Positions 22,101 to 32,000 of a DNA stretch of 40,808 bases are shown here, one piece after another. The stretch is from Stentor coeruleus (Eukaryota > Ciliophora > Heterotrichea > Heterotrichida > Stentoridae), in NCBI GenBank assembly GCA_001970955.1, contig MPUH01000671.1:1-40808 (forward strand), read 5' to 3'. The translations under genes and the position numbers were made by a program. The notes under the pieces are model-generated. The model had not been told where the DNA came from and searched no databases. It worked only from the letters and a program-made list of their open reading frames with translations. Every line of letters starts with the position of its first letter. Within the stretch, counting starts at the first letter, position 1.

Positions 22101-22534
22101 AAGATGTAAACAGTGAATTATTTTTAATGAACTGGTGCAGCACTCGAAATATGAAAAAATTCATTTTTTCCTCCCAAGTAAATTTTAAAGATCTTGACGC
22201 TGAAGCATTTTTATCATTGAAATCTGATAAACAAGAAAATTTTGAAGATGAAGTTGATATTAAAAACTTAGAGTCAAGGATGTTAAAAAATAGATTTTAT
22301 GTATTGAAAAATATTGCGAATACAAATATTAACCCTATGCATCAAGAGCCATATACTTTAGCTATGATAAATCAAGATGAATTTAACCCAACTGAACAAA
22401 AGAATTTTGAAGTTGAAAAAATTAGGAAATATTTGAAAAAAATGCACTTTAAGAAGAATAGGAAAGGGAGATATGTGAGGCAAACTACTTTTCGAACTTT
22501 TACTAATTTGGATACATTTATGAGTTATAAGTAA
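19200..22534 (+). CDS. Large basic, low-complexity disordered protein (frame split by 62-bp duplication)
   Basis: I do not recognise this protein. As given, the frame from ATG 19200 stops at 21413, and a second frame (21437-22534) begins just after. The break coincides with a 62-bp direct repeat. Dropping one copy yields one frame of 1091 codons (1090 aa). The protein is Lys/Ser/Glu/Asn-rich and probably disordered, with lysine-rich stretches, a Ser/Glu acidic tract (EQSESSEESEEPEESEESEE, coded near 20920-20990) and a 7-residue repeat LSAKNSQ-LSAKNSQ-LSANNK (near 21541-21600). The last ~200 residues are helical and more regular. The basic/acidic alternation could suit a nuclear or cytoskeletal linker, but no function can be assigned. 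Confidence 0.7.
21261..21384 (+). repeat. 62-bp tandem duplication without n, frame-breaking
   Basis: Copies at 21261-21322 and 21323-21384 differ at one internal base (gatgaaatc versus gatcaaatc) and at the junction base. The period, 62, is 2 mod 3, so the frame shifts after copy 1. Reading directly from copy 2 continues ...NQSHTNSFIYEPLSSVDRF into the downstream frame. Confidence 0.9.
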
Positions 22535-23040
22535 TAATATAAAATGTTTAGAAAATACGGATTTTTAAGATGAGTTACTGGGATTATTATAAGTTAAAAA
22601 GTTTTTTTACAATAATTATGATATTTTTATTGGTATTTTAAGGTATTTAAAGTTATGTAATTATATTTTATAATACCAGATAACAATATTGTATATTCTT
22701 ACAAACCATACTAATCTAATAAACTAATTTTATATACAAAATCTAATAAAAAATCCTTTATCTCTAATATAACATCCTATAACCCCATATCTTAATGCAA
22801 CNACTAATCTAATAAACTAATTTTATATACAAAATCTAATAAAAAATCCTTTATCTCTAATATAACCTCCTATAACCCCATATCTTAATACAATACTTAA
22901 AACCTCAACAATATTCAATACCTATAACAAACATAATCTTTAAATCCTTAAAACTTCAATAAAATCCAAATTTCGCATAAAATCCCAAACAATTTCTATC
23001 CTATAATTTCATCTCTAATATAACATAACATATATTTTCT
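22535..23040. other. Intergenic with assembly overlap
   Basis: About 22535-22660 is C-poor, and about 22700-23040 is nearly G-free upstream of the WNK gene. It includes the overlap at the n at 22802. No gene is recognised. Confidence 0.6.
22710..22894. repeat. Assembly overlap around n at 22802
   Basis: The 92 nt at 22710-22801 recur at 22803-22894 with about three mismatches (for example aacatcc versus aacctcc). Confidence 0.88.
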
Positions 23041-24729
23041 ATGGATTCTAGCGTAAATATCAAATAGAGTGAAGATGAACTATCTACATTGCCTCATTCA
23101 ATAACAAACATAGATCAAAAGTCTGAAATCGTTGAAGTCTCCCCAAAAGGAAGGTTTTACAGAGTAATTTTTACAAAGTTTAATGACGAATTAGGCTGCG
23201 GGGCTTTTAAAGTTGTCTTTCGAGGTTTCGACAATGACCAAGGCTGCGAAATTGCTTGGAACATCATCAATTTAAAAAACATGTCAAGCCACGATAGATC
23301 TCATATTTCTGAAGAATTAAAACTCAATAGAAGATTAAAACATCCTAATATTGTGAGTTTTATATCTGCATGGACGAATTCTTTAAAAGAAGAACTTGTT
23401 ATTATAACAGAAATTGTTACTGGCGGGTCTTTAAAGCAGTATTTGAAGAAAATTAAAAATCCTAGGCTAAAAGTTATTAAGCTATGGTGCAAAGGGATTT
23501 TGTCTGGGTTGAATTATTTGCATTCACAAAACCCTTATCCGATAATACATAGAGATTTAAAATGTGCGAATGTGCTGATTATGTCAAATACTGGGGATGT
23601 GAAAATTGGGGATTTCGGACTTTCGACGTTGATGCAAGATAAAATGCAGACTTCGGTGTTAGGAACTCCAGAATATATGGCACCAGAAGTTTATAAAGGA
23701 TTTTATGATACAAAAATTGATATTTACTCTTTTGGGATGTGTGTTATAGAAATGTGCACTTTAAAATCCCCTTATTCTGAATGCAATAATCAAGCTATGA
23801 TTTATAAAAAAGTTATGTCGGGTGAACCTCCAGCTGCGCTTCTTCATATTGACAATCTTCAAGTAGTTGAATTTATAAAAAAATGCTTAATTCAATATGA
23901 GCAAAGACCTACTGCTGAGGATTTGCTTAAAGACAAATTCCTTTCGATACAAGAAGAAGATGATAAAATCCATCATTCACTTTCAATAGTCCATTCACCA
24001 AAATCTAATAAAAGCTCAATAAGTTCTTCAATGTCGACTATTGACGTATCTTTAATTATAAACGATAATAAAGAAACGCGACAGATCTCATTTCCATACA
24101 ACTTAGAAAATGACACACCAGAAAAAGTGGCTAAAGAAATGATCGAAGAGCTAAATTTAGATGAAAATCTTTTGATTAGGGTTGCAAATGAAATTGAATC
24201 TAAAGTAAAATATGCAAGTAATGAAGGTTTGGTAAATTTTCTTGAGTATGAAACCCCAATACAAATAGGAGTAACACATCCATCAAAATGTATTCCTTCA
24301 ATGGATTTAGATTATATTGACTGTTTTACATATAAAAAAGATCAATTTGTATATAAATTCGCAAATACTAACAAACTTAGTGAATCTAAAACTGATGATC
24401 TTGAAGAATTTCAGGGAATATCAAATTTTACCAGGAGGTCTTCAATGAAAACAGTTAGATCAGAAAATGATCTTGCTAAAATGGCCATGATATCTTCTAT
24501 GCTCTGTATGAAAAAAGGTGTGGAAAATGATAGAGGAGCTGTAAAAAGACTTCAATGCTTGTTGTCTGGTGCTTTAGGCCAAGCTTTGAAAGTTGATGGT
24601 TTTTTTGGTAAAAAAGTTGAAGCGCAAGTTAAGTTGTTTCAAGAGACTATTGGTTTTAGACCAGATGGAATTGTTAATAATGAAATATGGGAAAAATTAA
24701 TGACATATCCTAAGCAAGGACAAAGTTAA
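23041..24729 (+). CDS. WNK-family protein kinase with C-terminal peptidoglycan-binding-like domain
   Basis: The spliced product is 557 aa. The first exon is 12 nt (MDSS), then a 15-nt intron containing an in-frame TAG. The kinase domain (about 43-296) shows the WNK signature: the lysine sits in the glycine loop (GCGAFKVVF, K52), while the usual beta-3 lysine position is Asn (EIAWN, N69). Also present are WCKGILSGLNYLHSQ, IIHRDLKCANV, IGDFGLST, SVLGTPEYMAPEVY and YSFGMCVIEMCTLKSPYSEC. Residues about 344-385 (ISFPYNLENDTPEKVAKEMI...) match the OSR1-C/CCT-like fold of WNKs. The C-terminus (about 490-549: VKRLQCLLS, KVDGFFGKKVEAQVKLFQ, GFRPDGIVNNEIWEKL) matches the PG_binding_1 pattern. It is likely a chloride- or osmo-sensing kinase; the tail is unexpected. 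Confidence 0.92.
23053..23067 (+). other. 15-nt intron in WNK gene
   Basis: It reads GTAAATATCAAATAG, directly after four codons (ATG GAT TCT AGC). Removal is phase 0 and connects the only upstream ATG to the kinase frame. Confidence 0.85.
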
Positions 24730-24919
24730 TATTTAAATGATTAATTCCTTAATAGTTTATTTAGGATATGATTTAGATAGGGTTAAAAAGATTTTGTTAG
24801 TTTTTATGAATTAGAATATGGGTAATTTTTATAATAAGAATAATAGTTGTTGTTGAGAATAGAATGTTTAGAGTTTGTATAAAATTTAAAGAAATTAGAA
24901 TTGTGATGTTGTATATAAT

Positions 24920-26374
24920 ATGGGCAACTCCCCTCGTGGATGCAAAGATATAGGACTGAAAACTATCTACCTAAATATTCAAGATCATATAATCCCAATC
25001 TCCTGTTCTAATCTAAATACATCAGAATGGTTACTAAACCACATACGTTCAATAACAAGTTTACCCAACATCATATCATTAGAAACAAGGTTTTCAGAAA
25101 TGAGTGATTATTCCTTGACAATCCCAGAAAAAAACCTTATTTTTCTAGAAAACAAAGACACGATCTACCCGATTTATTCAAAAATTTCAAATCTAGAAAA
25201 ATCACTCCATTCCTTCAGCCCTTTAAAAATCATAGGCAAAGGGGGTTTTTCAACAGTATACCTTGTCAGACATAAGGAAACAGGGAAAATGTTCGCAATA
25301 AAAACAATGCAAAAACTTTTACTTGCTAAAGAAAACAAAATCTCTCAAATTGTCTTAGAAAAAGACATACTGCAAAATTCTAATCATCCATTTATAGTCA
25401 AGCTTTTTATGGCATTACAAAACAGAACAAAAGCACATTTGATAATGGAATTTTGTCCTGGTGGCGAGCTTTTTTTCCATTTGCAAAAACTCAAAAAATT
25501 AAATGAAATTGATGCACTTTTTTATTTTGCCGAAATCTTATTAGCTTTAGAATACATTCATAAAAATGATATTATATATAGAGATCTCAAGCCTGAGAAT
25601 ATACTTTTAGATGTTGACGGGCATATAAAACTTATTGATTTTGGACTTGCTAAAAAAGGACTTGGTAAAGAAGGAGTAACATTTAGTTTCTGTGGTTCAC
25701 CTGAGTATATGAGTCCTGAAGTATTAAATGGGATATCACATGGACGAGCTGTAGATTATTATAGTTTAGGTGCATTACTTTTTGAAATGCTTACTGGAAT
25801 GCCCCCGTTTTATGATCGAAATCCAAGTCAGATGGAATGGAATATTAAAAACCTGGATTTAGTTATCCCAAAAGAATTATCTAAGTCTAGTAAAGACATC
25901 ATAAAAAAACTTCTTAATAAAGACCCTGAAAAACGACTAGGGTTCAATAAAGGTATTGAAGAAATAAAAAATCACTCTTGGTGTAGGTCTATTAATTGGA
26001 AAAAACTTATGAACAAAGATATCAAGCCACCTTTTATACCTCATATGCGAGAATCGAATTTTGATCAGAATTTTACTAGAGAACAATTTAATAACAACTG
26101 TTTATTTGATGAAGATGATGATAATAATGAACAAAGTGTGTTTATTGATAATTTCGATTATGTTCAGGAACATAGAAAAAGGAAGAAAAAAGTTTTAAGT
26201 ATAATCCCTGAAGTACGAGAATCTATAGCTGATATGTCGACTAAAAACTCAGAAGAAAAACAAGTCAAAGTTGTTGAGTTTACTGAAGAAAGTGGGAATT
26301 CGAATAGTATTGAGTCTGAAGGGTCAGCAAAAATTAATGAAATCCCAAGTTTTACAACAAGATTCTTTGAATAA
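24920..26374 (+). CDS. AGC-family protein kinase with predicted N-myristoylation
   Basis: The protein is 484 aa. The N-terminus MGNSPRGCKD fits N-myristoylation (Gly2, Ser4-type context) with a nearby Cys8. An uncharacterised N-terminal region (10-95) precedes the kinase domain (about 101-355): IGKGGFSTVY (105-114), K128 in FAIK, YRDLKPEN (220-227), DFG (240-242), activation loop VTFSFCGSPEYMSPEV, and GRAVDYYSLGALLFEMLTGMPPF. The AGC C-tail follows (PPFIPHMRESNFDQNF), with a hydrophobic-motif-like IDNFDY (409-414) that has Asp at the usual phospho-Ser/Thr site. It resembles S6K/AKT/SGK-type kinases by eye. Membrane anchoring through myristate could replace the PH domain that is absent here. 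It starts 190 bp after the WNK gene, same strand. Confidence 0.92.
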   Translation: MGNSPRGCKDIGLKTIYLNIQDHIIPISCSNLNTSEWLLNHIRSITSLPNIISLETRFSEMSDYSLTIPEKNLIFLENKDTIYPIYSKISNLEKSLHSFSPLKIIGKGGFSTVYLVRHKETGKMFAIKTMQKLLLAKENKISQIVLEKDILQNSNHPFIVKLFMALQNRTKAHLIMEFCPGGELFFHLQKLKKLNEIDALFYFAEILLALEYIHKNDIIYRDLKPENILLDVDGHIKLIDFGLAKKGLGKEGVTFSFCGSPEYMSPEVLNGISHGRAVDYYSLGALLFEMLTGMPPFYDRNPSQMEWNIKNLDLVIPKELSKSSKDIIKKLLNKDPEKRLGFNKGIEEIKNHSWCRSINWKKLMNKDIKPPFIPHMRESNFDQNFTREQFNNNCLFDEDDDNNEQSVFIDNFDYVQEHRKRKKKVLSIIPEVRESIADMSTKNSEEKQVKVVEFTEESGNSNSIESEGSAKINEIPSFTTRFFE

Positions 26375-26492
26375 ACTTATTCTTATGTATAATTCAAATA
26401 ATAATAGTATTTTGAAACTTTTATATTTTATATATTTAAATGGATGTAAATCACAGTATGGGTAAAAATATAAAACAATTGATAAATATAAT

Positions 26493-27392
26493 ATGGACCT
26501 TGTAAGAGATGTTGTCGAAATGAGTGGCAAGAGTGAAATTGTAACGATTGTTGACAACTTTATGCCGAAATATCCTAACACCCATAAATACTCGATATTC
26601 CCTAAAATTGTTGAAGGAAATTCTAAAGACTTATATAAAGAGCAAAAAGTTTGTATAATTTGTCGTGTTAAGGTTGCAGATCTGGGTGTGATTGACAAGA
26701 AAAAATATTCCTGCCAATTCTGCTATAATGCTGTCTGCCAAGGGTGCTCTCCATTAAAATGCTATCATCCTCATACTCTAAAAGAAGAAAGGGTCTGTAT
26801 GCAATGCTATTTTAATGCTATAGAAATCAAAGTTAGGAATGAACTAAAAACAGAAGTTGAAGCGTCATTTGGAGAAGATGAAAATAAAAACCTTAGAGTA
26901 AGTCTTGAAAGTGAAGTTAAAGAACTTGAAACAGAAATAAGTACATTAGAAATACATTTAGATAAAGCAAAGAGCGAAGAAGAAAAACTGAGAAAGGAGA
27001 AAATGGGAATTTTTGAAGAGAGAAGCATAAAAACAGCAGAAATAGAAAGCGAACATACTAAAGAAACAGAAAGATTAAATGAACAAATTGCTAAGTTTGA
27101 TAAAGAAATAAATAATGGAAAAGAGTATTTAGCTAAACAAGAAAAAGAAATTGATAGTTATAAGCAAAAACTAGAGGAACAGAAAATGCAAATGCAAAGA
27201 CTTGTAAAAGCTATTGAAGCCGAAAAAGAAAAAGATAAACTAAATGATACAGCAGTAGAAACAACTTTTTCGAGAAGTACTGAAAAGCAAGAGTTGATTG
27301 ATGAGCTGAATAAACTTAAAGCACAAATTGTTGAATTACAAGCTGAGCAGGCGAATTTACAGAAAATATTAACATCAAAGCTCAATAAGTAG
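26493..27392 (+). CDS. FYVE-like zinc finger with C-terminal coiled coil
   Basis: The protein is 299 aa. Four CxxC pairs (C54/C57, C74/C77, C82/C85, C102/C105) have FYVE/RIM-type spacing: x16 between pairs one and two, x4 between two and three, x16 between three and four. The R(R/K)HHCR patch that binds PI3P is missing; the site reads KKKYSCQFC. The rest (about 110-299) is a continuous Glu/Lys-rich coiled coil. It is therefore more like a Rab-effector or FYVE-related structural finger than a classical PI3P sensor. It lies 118 bp downstream of the AGC kinase on the same strand, and the stop is TAG. Confidence 0.82.
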   Translation: MDLVRDVVEMSGKSEIVTIVDNFMPKYPNTHKYSIFPKIVEGNSKDLYKEQKVCIICRVKVADLGVIDKKKYSCQFCYNAVCQGCSPLKCYHPHTLKEERVCMQCYFNAIEIKVRNELKTEVEASFGEDENKNLRVSLESEVKELETEISTLEIHLDKAKSEEEKLRKEKMGIFEERSIKTAEIESEHTKETERLNEQIAKFDKEINNGKEYLAKQEKEIDSYKQKLEEQKMQMQRLVKAIEAEKEKDKLNDTAVETTFSRSTEKQELIDELNKLKAQIVELQAEQANLQKILTSKLNK

Positions 27393-27483
27393 TTAAAAAT
27401 ATAAACTTTATCGAATAGTTTTAGTGNAACATCAAAGCTCAATAAGTAGTTAAAAATATAAACTTTATCGAATAGTTTTAGTG
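27371..27483. repeat. Assembly overlap around n at 27427
   Basis: The 56 nt at 27371-27426, including the last codons and stop of the zinc-finger gene, recur identically at 27428-27483. Confidence 0.9.
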
Positions 27484-29022
27484 GATTTTTTATAAGTAAA
27501 CTAGATAATATTGGATATTTTACAGTTTATGTGAAGATTTTATACAATTTTTTTTTTATGTTTTATAAAGATAATAAATATATAATGAAATTAGTAGGTT
27601 TTTGATAGTTGATAGTATATAAATGTTTTAAAAGCAAGAAAAGGTATTGACTATGATATTAAATATATATCTTCATTAAATATTGTCATAAAATAAGTAA
27701 AAAAAACATATTATGAGCTTGGAACTAAGATTTGTATACTATTCAAAAGCTAGAAATCTCAAAAAAATCATATCATGCTATAGGGTCAATCGTCAATATT
27801 TTTTTTAGAATAGAGAACCATATAAAATTATTATTTTTAAATCTAGCGTTAAAGGATTTTGATAGTCAAAGCAAACTCAAACTTCCTTTAATTAAAAAAG
27901 AATCAATAGCTATGATTTAATTTAAAACTTTGCTTATTTATTAACTTCATATTCGATTTATTTCTTATTTTCTTCTGCTATTTAGTGCCAAAATAGCTAT
28001 GATGAAAATCTTTTTGCTTTATATAATTGTTTATTAAGATTAGGTAAAAAAAAGTTGAAAGTATGATTTTTGGGAAAGGTTAAACATGCTTAAGATTTGG
28101 AGGAAATCAGGGTCTTTGATATAAGATAGTACATATTTTGATTGAATATAAGGTCATAGTGATGAAGTTATGAAGCANGTCATAGTGATGAAGTTATGAA
28201 GCAGAAATTGATGAAGGTTGTAAAGTTGGCTTTATATACACATTAATGGATTTTACTATAGGTTTCTAAGAATTTTCAATTGTGGTGGGATATAAAAGGG
28301 TATTAAGAATAAGTATAAGTAAGAAATCTTGAGGGAAAGCTTAGTGGAATGAGTTTGGGAATTAGAAGGAAAGTATGGAGTTAGTCAAAGTTATATGAAG
28401 ATGAGTTTTTACTGTTAAAGATACTACTAGGATATAGGAATGATCAAAAAAGGCTTGAGTATAGGCAGTAATTTTTTGAAGAAGAAGAAGAGTTGGTGTA
28501 AAGTATTTTGTATAAAAATATAAGTCAAGGTATATTTTTATAATTTCAATAGAATTTAGTAAGTTTTTGAAGAAAAGTTAACAAAATGTTATGATTTAAT
28601 TGATAATTTATGAACCATTATTAGTTTACAATACAGTTTTGTTTGATCAAATAATTGGTTTTTTCTAGGATAATACAATTAATATGTTTTTATTTAGCTA
28701 CCAAATAGCACTTTTAGGTTATTTTGTTTGAAATGCACAATTTAAGTTATTAGTTTGTATTCTATTTTAAGGTAAATTAACAACATCTCAAATTAAAATA
28801 AGTGATTTATAGTTACACACCAAGACTAGTTTAATAAACAAAAATTCTACACAAATACACCCAATATTCCAACCAAAACAAAAATAATCATTTTTAATCC
28901 AACTCAAAGCAAAAACTAAAAATCGCAAAACCATATAAAAACCCGTATGAAAAATCCTATTTCAACATAAAACACATTTCTCACTAATACTCCAAAAACC
29001 AAATAAAAACTCTATAAATAAA
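27393..29022. other. Longest gene-free stretch in the window
   Basis: About 1.6 kb as assembled. It holds two assembly overlaps (n at 27427 and 28178), a C-poor block (about 28020-28520) and a G-poor block (about 28790-29022) upstream of the next gene. A 62-codon frame at 27732-27920 has no ATG in good context and no recognisable domain. No tRNA or other RNA gene is recognised. Confidence 0.5.
28153..28203. repeat. Assembly overlap around n at 28178
   Basis: The 25 nt at 28153-28177 recur identically at 28179-28203. Confidence 0.88.
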
Positions 29023-32000
29023 ATGAAGATTATGGTATCTTATGAACTTGGAGGTGTTGAGAACAACTGTATTCTTAGTGAAATTATGCTGGACTGCAAC
29101 ACTCAATCCTGTGAATTCACACGCGAAGACCTTCTTTCCCATCTAAAATCTTCAAGTACAATTGAAATAAACGAAGACTCCATACTCAGCTACTACAACT
29201 CTCAAAAATGTGCATACCAAACTTTAAAACCAAAAGAAATCCTCTCATACTCAGATTCAGATCCTCTAAAAATCCTCATTCGAAAACCAACTTTTCCAAC
29301 AGTGTCTTCATTATTACAAAAAATTTACGAACTAGAAAAAAAAGTCAAAAGCTTAACAAGTGAAATACAAGAGACTGAAAAACCCTCTTTCAAAACAAAA
29401 AAGCAAAAAACCTTAAGTTTCCAATACTCAGAAATCGATATTGCTATGCTTCACGGGGCTCCACTAGTAATGGGTCGTGAAGAAGAGTGTTTTCCAATTG
29501 AAGATACAAGCTTAGATTTTCAAGCTGAAAGACGTAAACTTACAGGATATTTAACAGATAATGATGTTGGAGCTTTTATAAGATTTGAAGCTGCAACAAC
29601 TGAAAACTTTGCTGATATACTTGAATATAAACCTAAAATTATATATATTTCATGCCAAGGATATCTTAAACAATCCCCACAAGAATTTGTTTTAGCATTT
29701 GAACAACCAATAGAAGTTAGTGATAATAAATCAGAAATCGGGCAAATTGAAGATATGACATCAGAAACTTTGAAGAAAATCCTCAATAATGCCCCGCAGT
29801 ATTTCCAAATTGTTATAATCAAAGGGGTTTATTCTCAAGAAATGGCTTTTGTTTTTAGAAATGCTGGGTTTAACTGCGTCCTTGCAGTTCAAGACCTTAA
29901 AGATGACACAAAAACAGATGAGTTTATAGCGGACTTTTGTAAAAACCTTTTAAAAGGTGATACTATTATAAAAGCTAAAGAAAAAGCTGAGTCTAAACAT
30001 CCTGATGAAAAAGGATTTATGTGTTGTTGTGCACATAGACATAAAAGCACATGTAAATGGGTTAAATCTTTAACATTGTCGAATACTCAGAAAAAACATA
30101 ATGAACATGCTTCAGGAAATTGTTGTAAATTCACAGGAGGGTTACATAAATTCTCATGTATCGCAGCTTCAAATTTTTGTATGAAATACTCAGAAAACTC
30201 AGATTCTTCATTAGAACTTGGCCTTGAGCAACATATGAAAGTTTGCTGTTGTGCGAGTGATTTAGACCATACAAAGCTTAAGAAATACGATCTTTTGTAN
30301 CCTTGAGCAACATATGAAAGTTTGCTGTTGTGCGAGTGATTTAGACCATACAAAGCTTAAGAAATACGATCTTTTGTATAGTGATGAAAGTGTTTTGGAT
30401 CAAGTGTTGTTTGAAGGTCCGATAAGAAGTAATATAGAATACATATGCCCACTTCCAGCTCATTTAAAACCCCCATATATTGAAAAATTCACTGCTGGGN
30501 ATAGTGATGAAAGTGTTTTGGATCAAGTGTTGTTTGAAGGTCCGATAAGAAGTAATATAGAATATATATGCCCACTTCCAGCTCATTTAAAACCCCCATA
30601 TATTGAAAAATTCACTGCTGGGAGAAGGATGGAAATTAGAGAAGTTATTGGTTTATCTTTAACCAGTAGAGGGGTTAATGTTTTTGGGTTTTGTGGCATG
30701 GGAAAAACGACTTTACTCAAAAGAGCTGCTCAATATTTGTATGAAAGAAGGGTTTTTAAAGATGGAGTGGTTTATCTTGATTTCTTTACTAAGACTGATA
30801 TTATTTTCCTATATAGATATATATCAAATATATTGAATCTAAGCTCTTTTACAACTAAAGGTCTTGGTGATGTTCTTAGCAATTTAGACATTTTACTTAT
30901 ATTAGATAATATTGACCCTCTTTTAGAACAAGATACCAAAATTTTCATTGACACTTTTAATTATTTGATAATGAATACCGCAAAACCTAGGTTTATTGTT
31001 GCTAGCCGGACACCAATTCTTGATCTTGTAGAAACCAAAGCTTATGAAACTCCTCAGATTACAATGAAACAAGCTAAAAGGCTTATAAGCCATTATTCTA
31101 AAGATAACAGCCACAAGAGGAATTATTCTGATTTTACTGAAAGTTTAAATCCTTCAGATATTATCCAAGACACATTATTACCTAAATTCGCTAAACCTGA
31201 TCAACAAGGAGAATTAGATGATCCATTAGGTCGTTCATTAAAATGGTCAAACAAAACTTTACCTAAAACCGAAGTGTTTTTAAAAATAATATATTGTCTT
31301 CCTTCAGGTGCACATGATATAAACTATAAAGCCTTATGCAATAAATTTGAAATCAATCATATAGAAATATTAGCTAAATGTAAAAAAGATCCTGGGGATA
31401 AACAGGGATCAGGGTATATTCATAGTGAAAGCAACGATGAATTTATTTATTTGAAAAATGATGTGGCGAATTATATAAAATCACAATGGAAAGTTGATAT
31501 GATTTATGTGCAAGAAGTTATACATCATTTAGCTGTGTTTTCTAGAGGGATTTTAAAAGCTGCGTTAAGTAAAAGGTATAATTTCGGGTCTGAATATAGA
31601 AGTAGTTTGGTTTTCGCCAATGCTGTGCTTGAAAATGGGATTTGGGGACCTTTATATTTACAAAGCACAGAAATAGTTAAATTGATTTATGACCCTTTGA
31701 CTATATTTAATAAAATCCAAGGGAATTTTTGGTATTATATAAATGCAAACAACTCTAAAGATTTACCAGAAGACACAAAAAACGCTTTAGGGGAGATTAT
31801 GATTTGTACCTCAAGCATTTTTACTATGTTTGGACGTTTTCCTGAAGCACATGCTTTTATAGACCGTGGCAGAGACTGTTGTACTGCTTTTAAAATGCAC
31901 AAATACCTTAACCTCTTACAAATCACCCAAGCTTCAATTTATTCATTTCATAAAGACTATACAAAAGCTTTAGTTTTAATAGAAGAAGCTTTAAAATCTG

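Noticed and set aside
27732..27920. 62-codon + strand frame in the largest spacer
   Set aside because: It starts at a non-ATG codon and has no domain or splice signal that links it to a gene.
29023..30306. Separate CHAT-only gene followed by a separate NB-ARC gene
   Set aside because: The split is caused by the 79-nt surplus at the n at 30300. Collapsing it gives one continuous frame.
30378..30622. 41-residue internal protein repeat in the CHAT/NB-ARC gene
   Set aside because: The repeat is centred on an n and the copies are identical but for one base. Treated as an assembly overlap.
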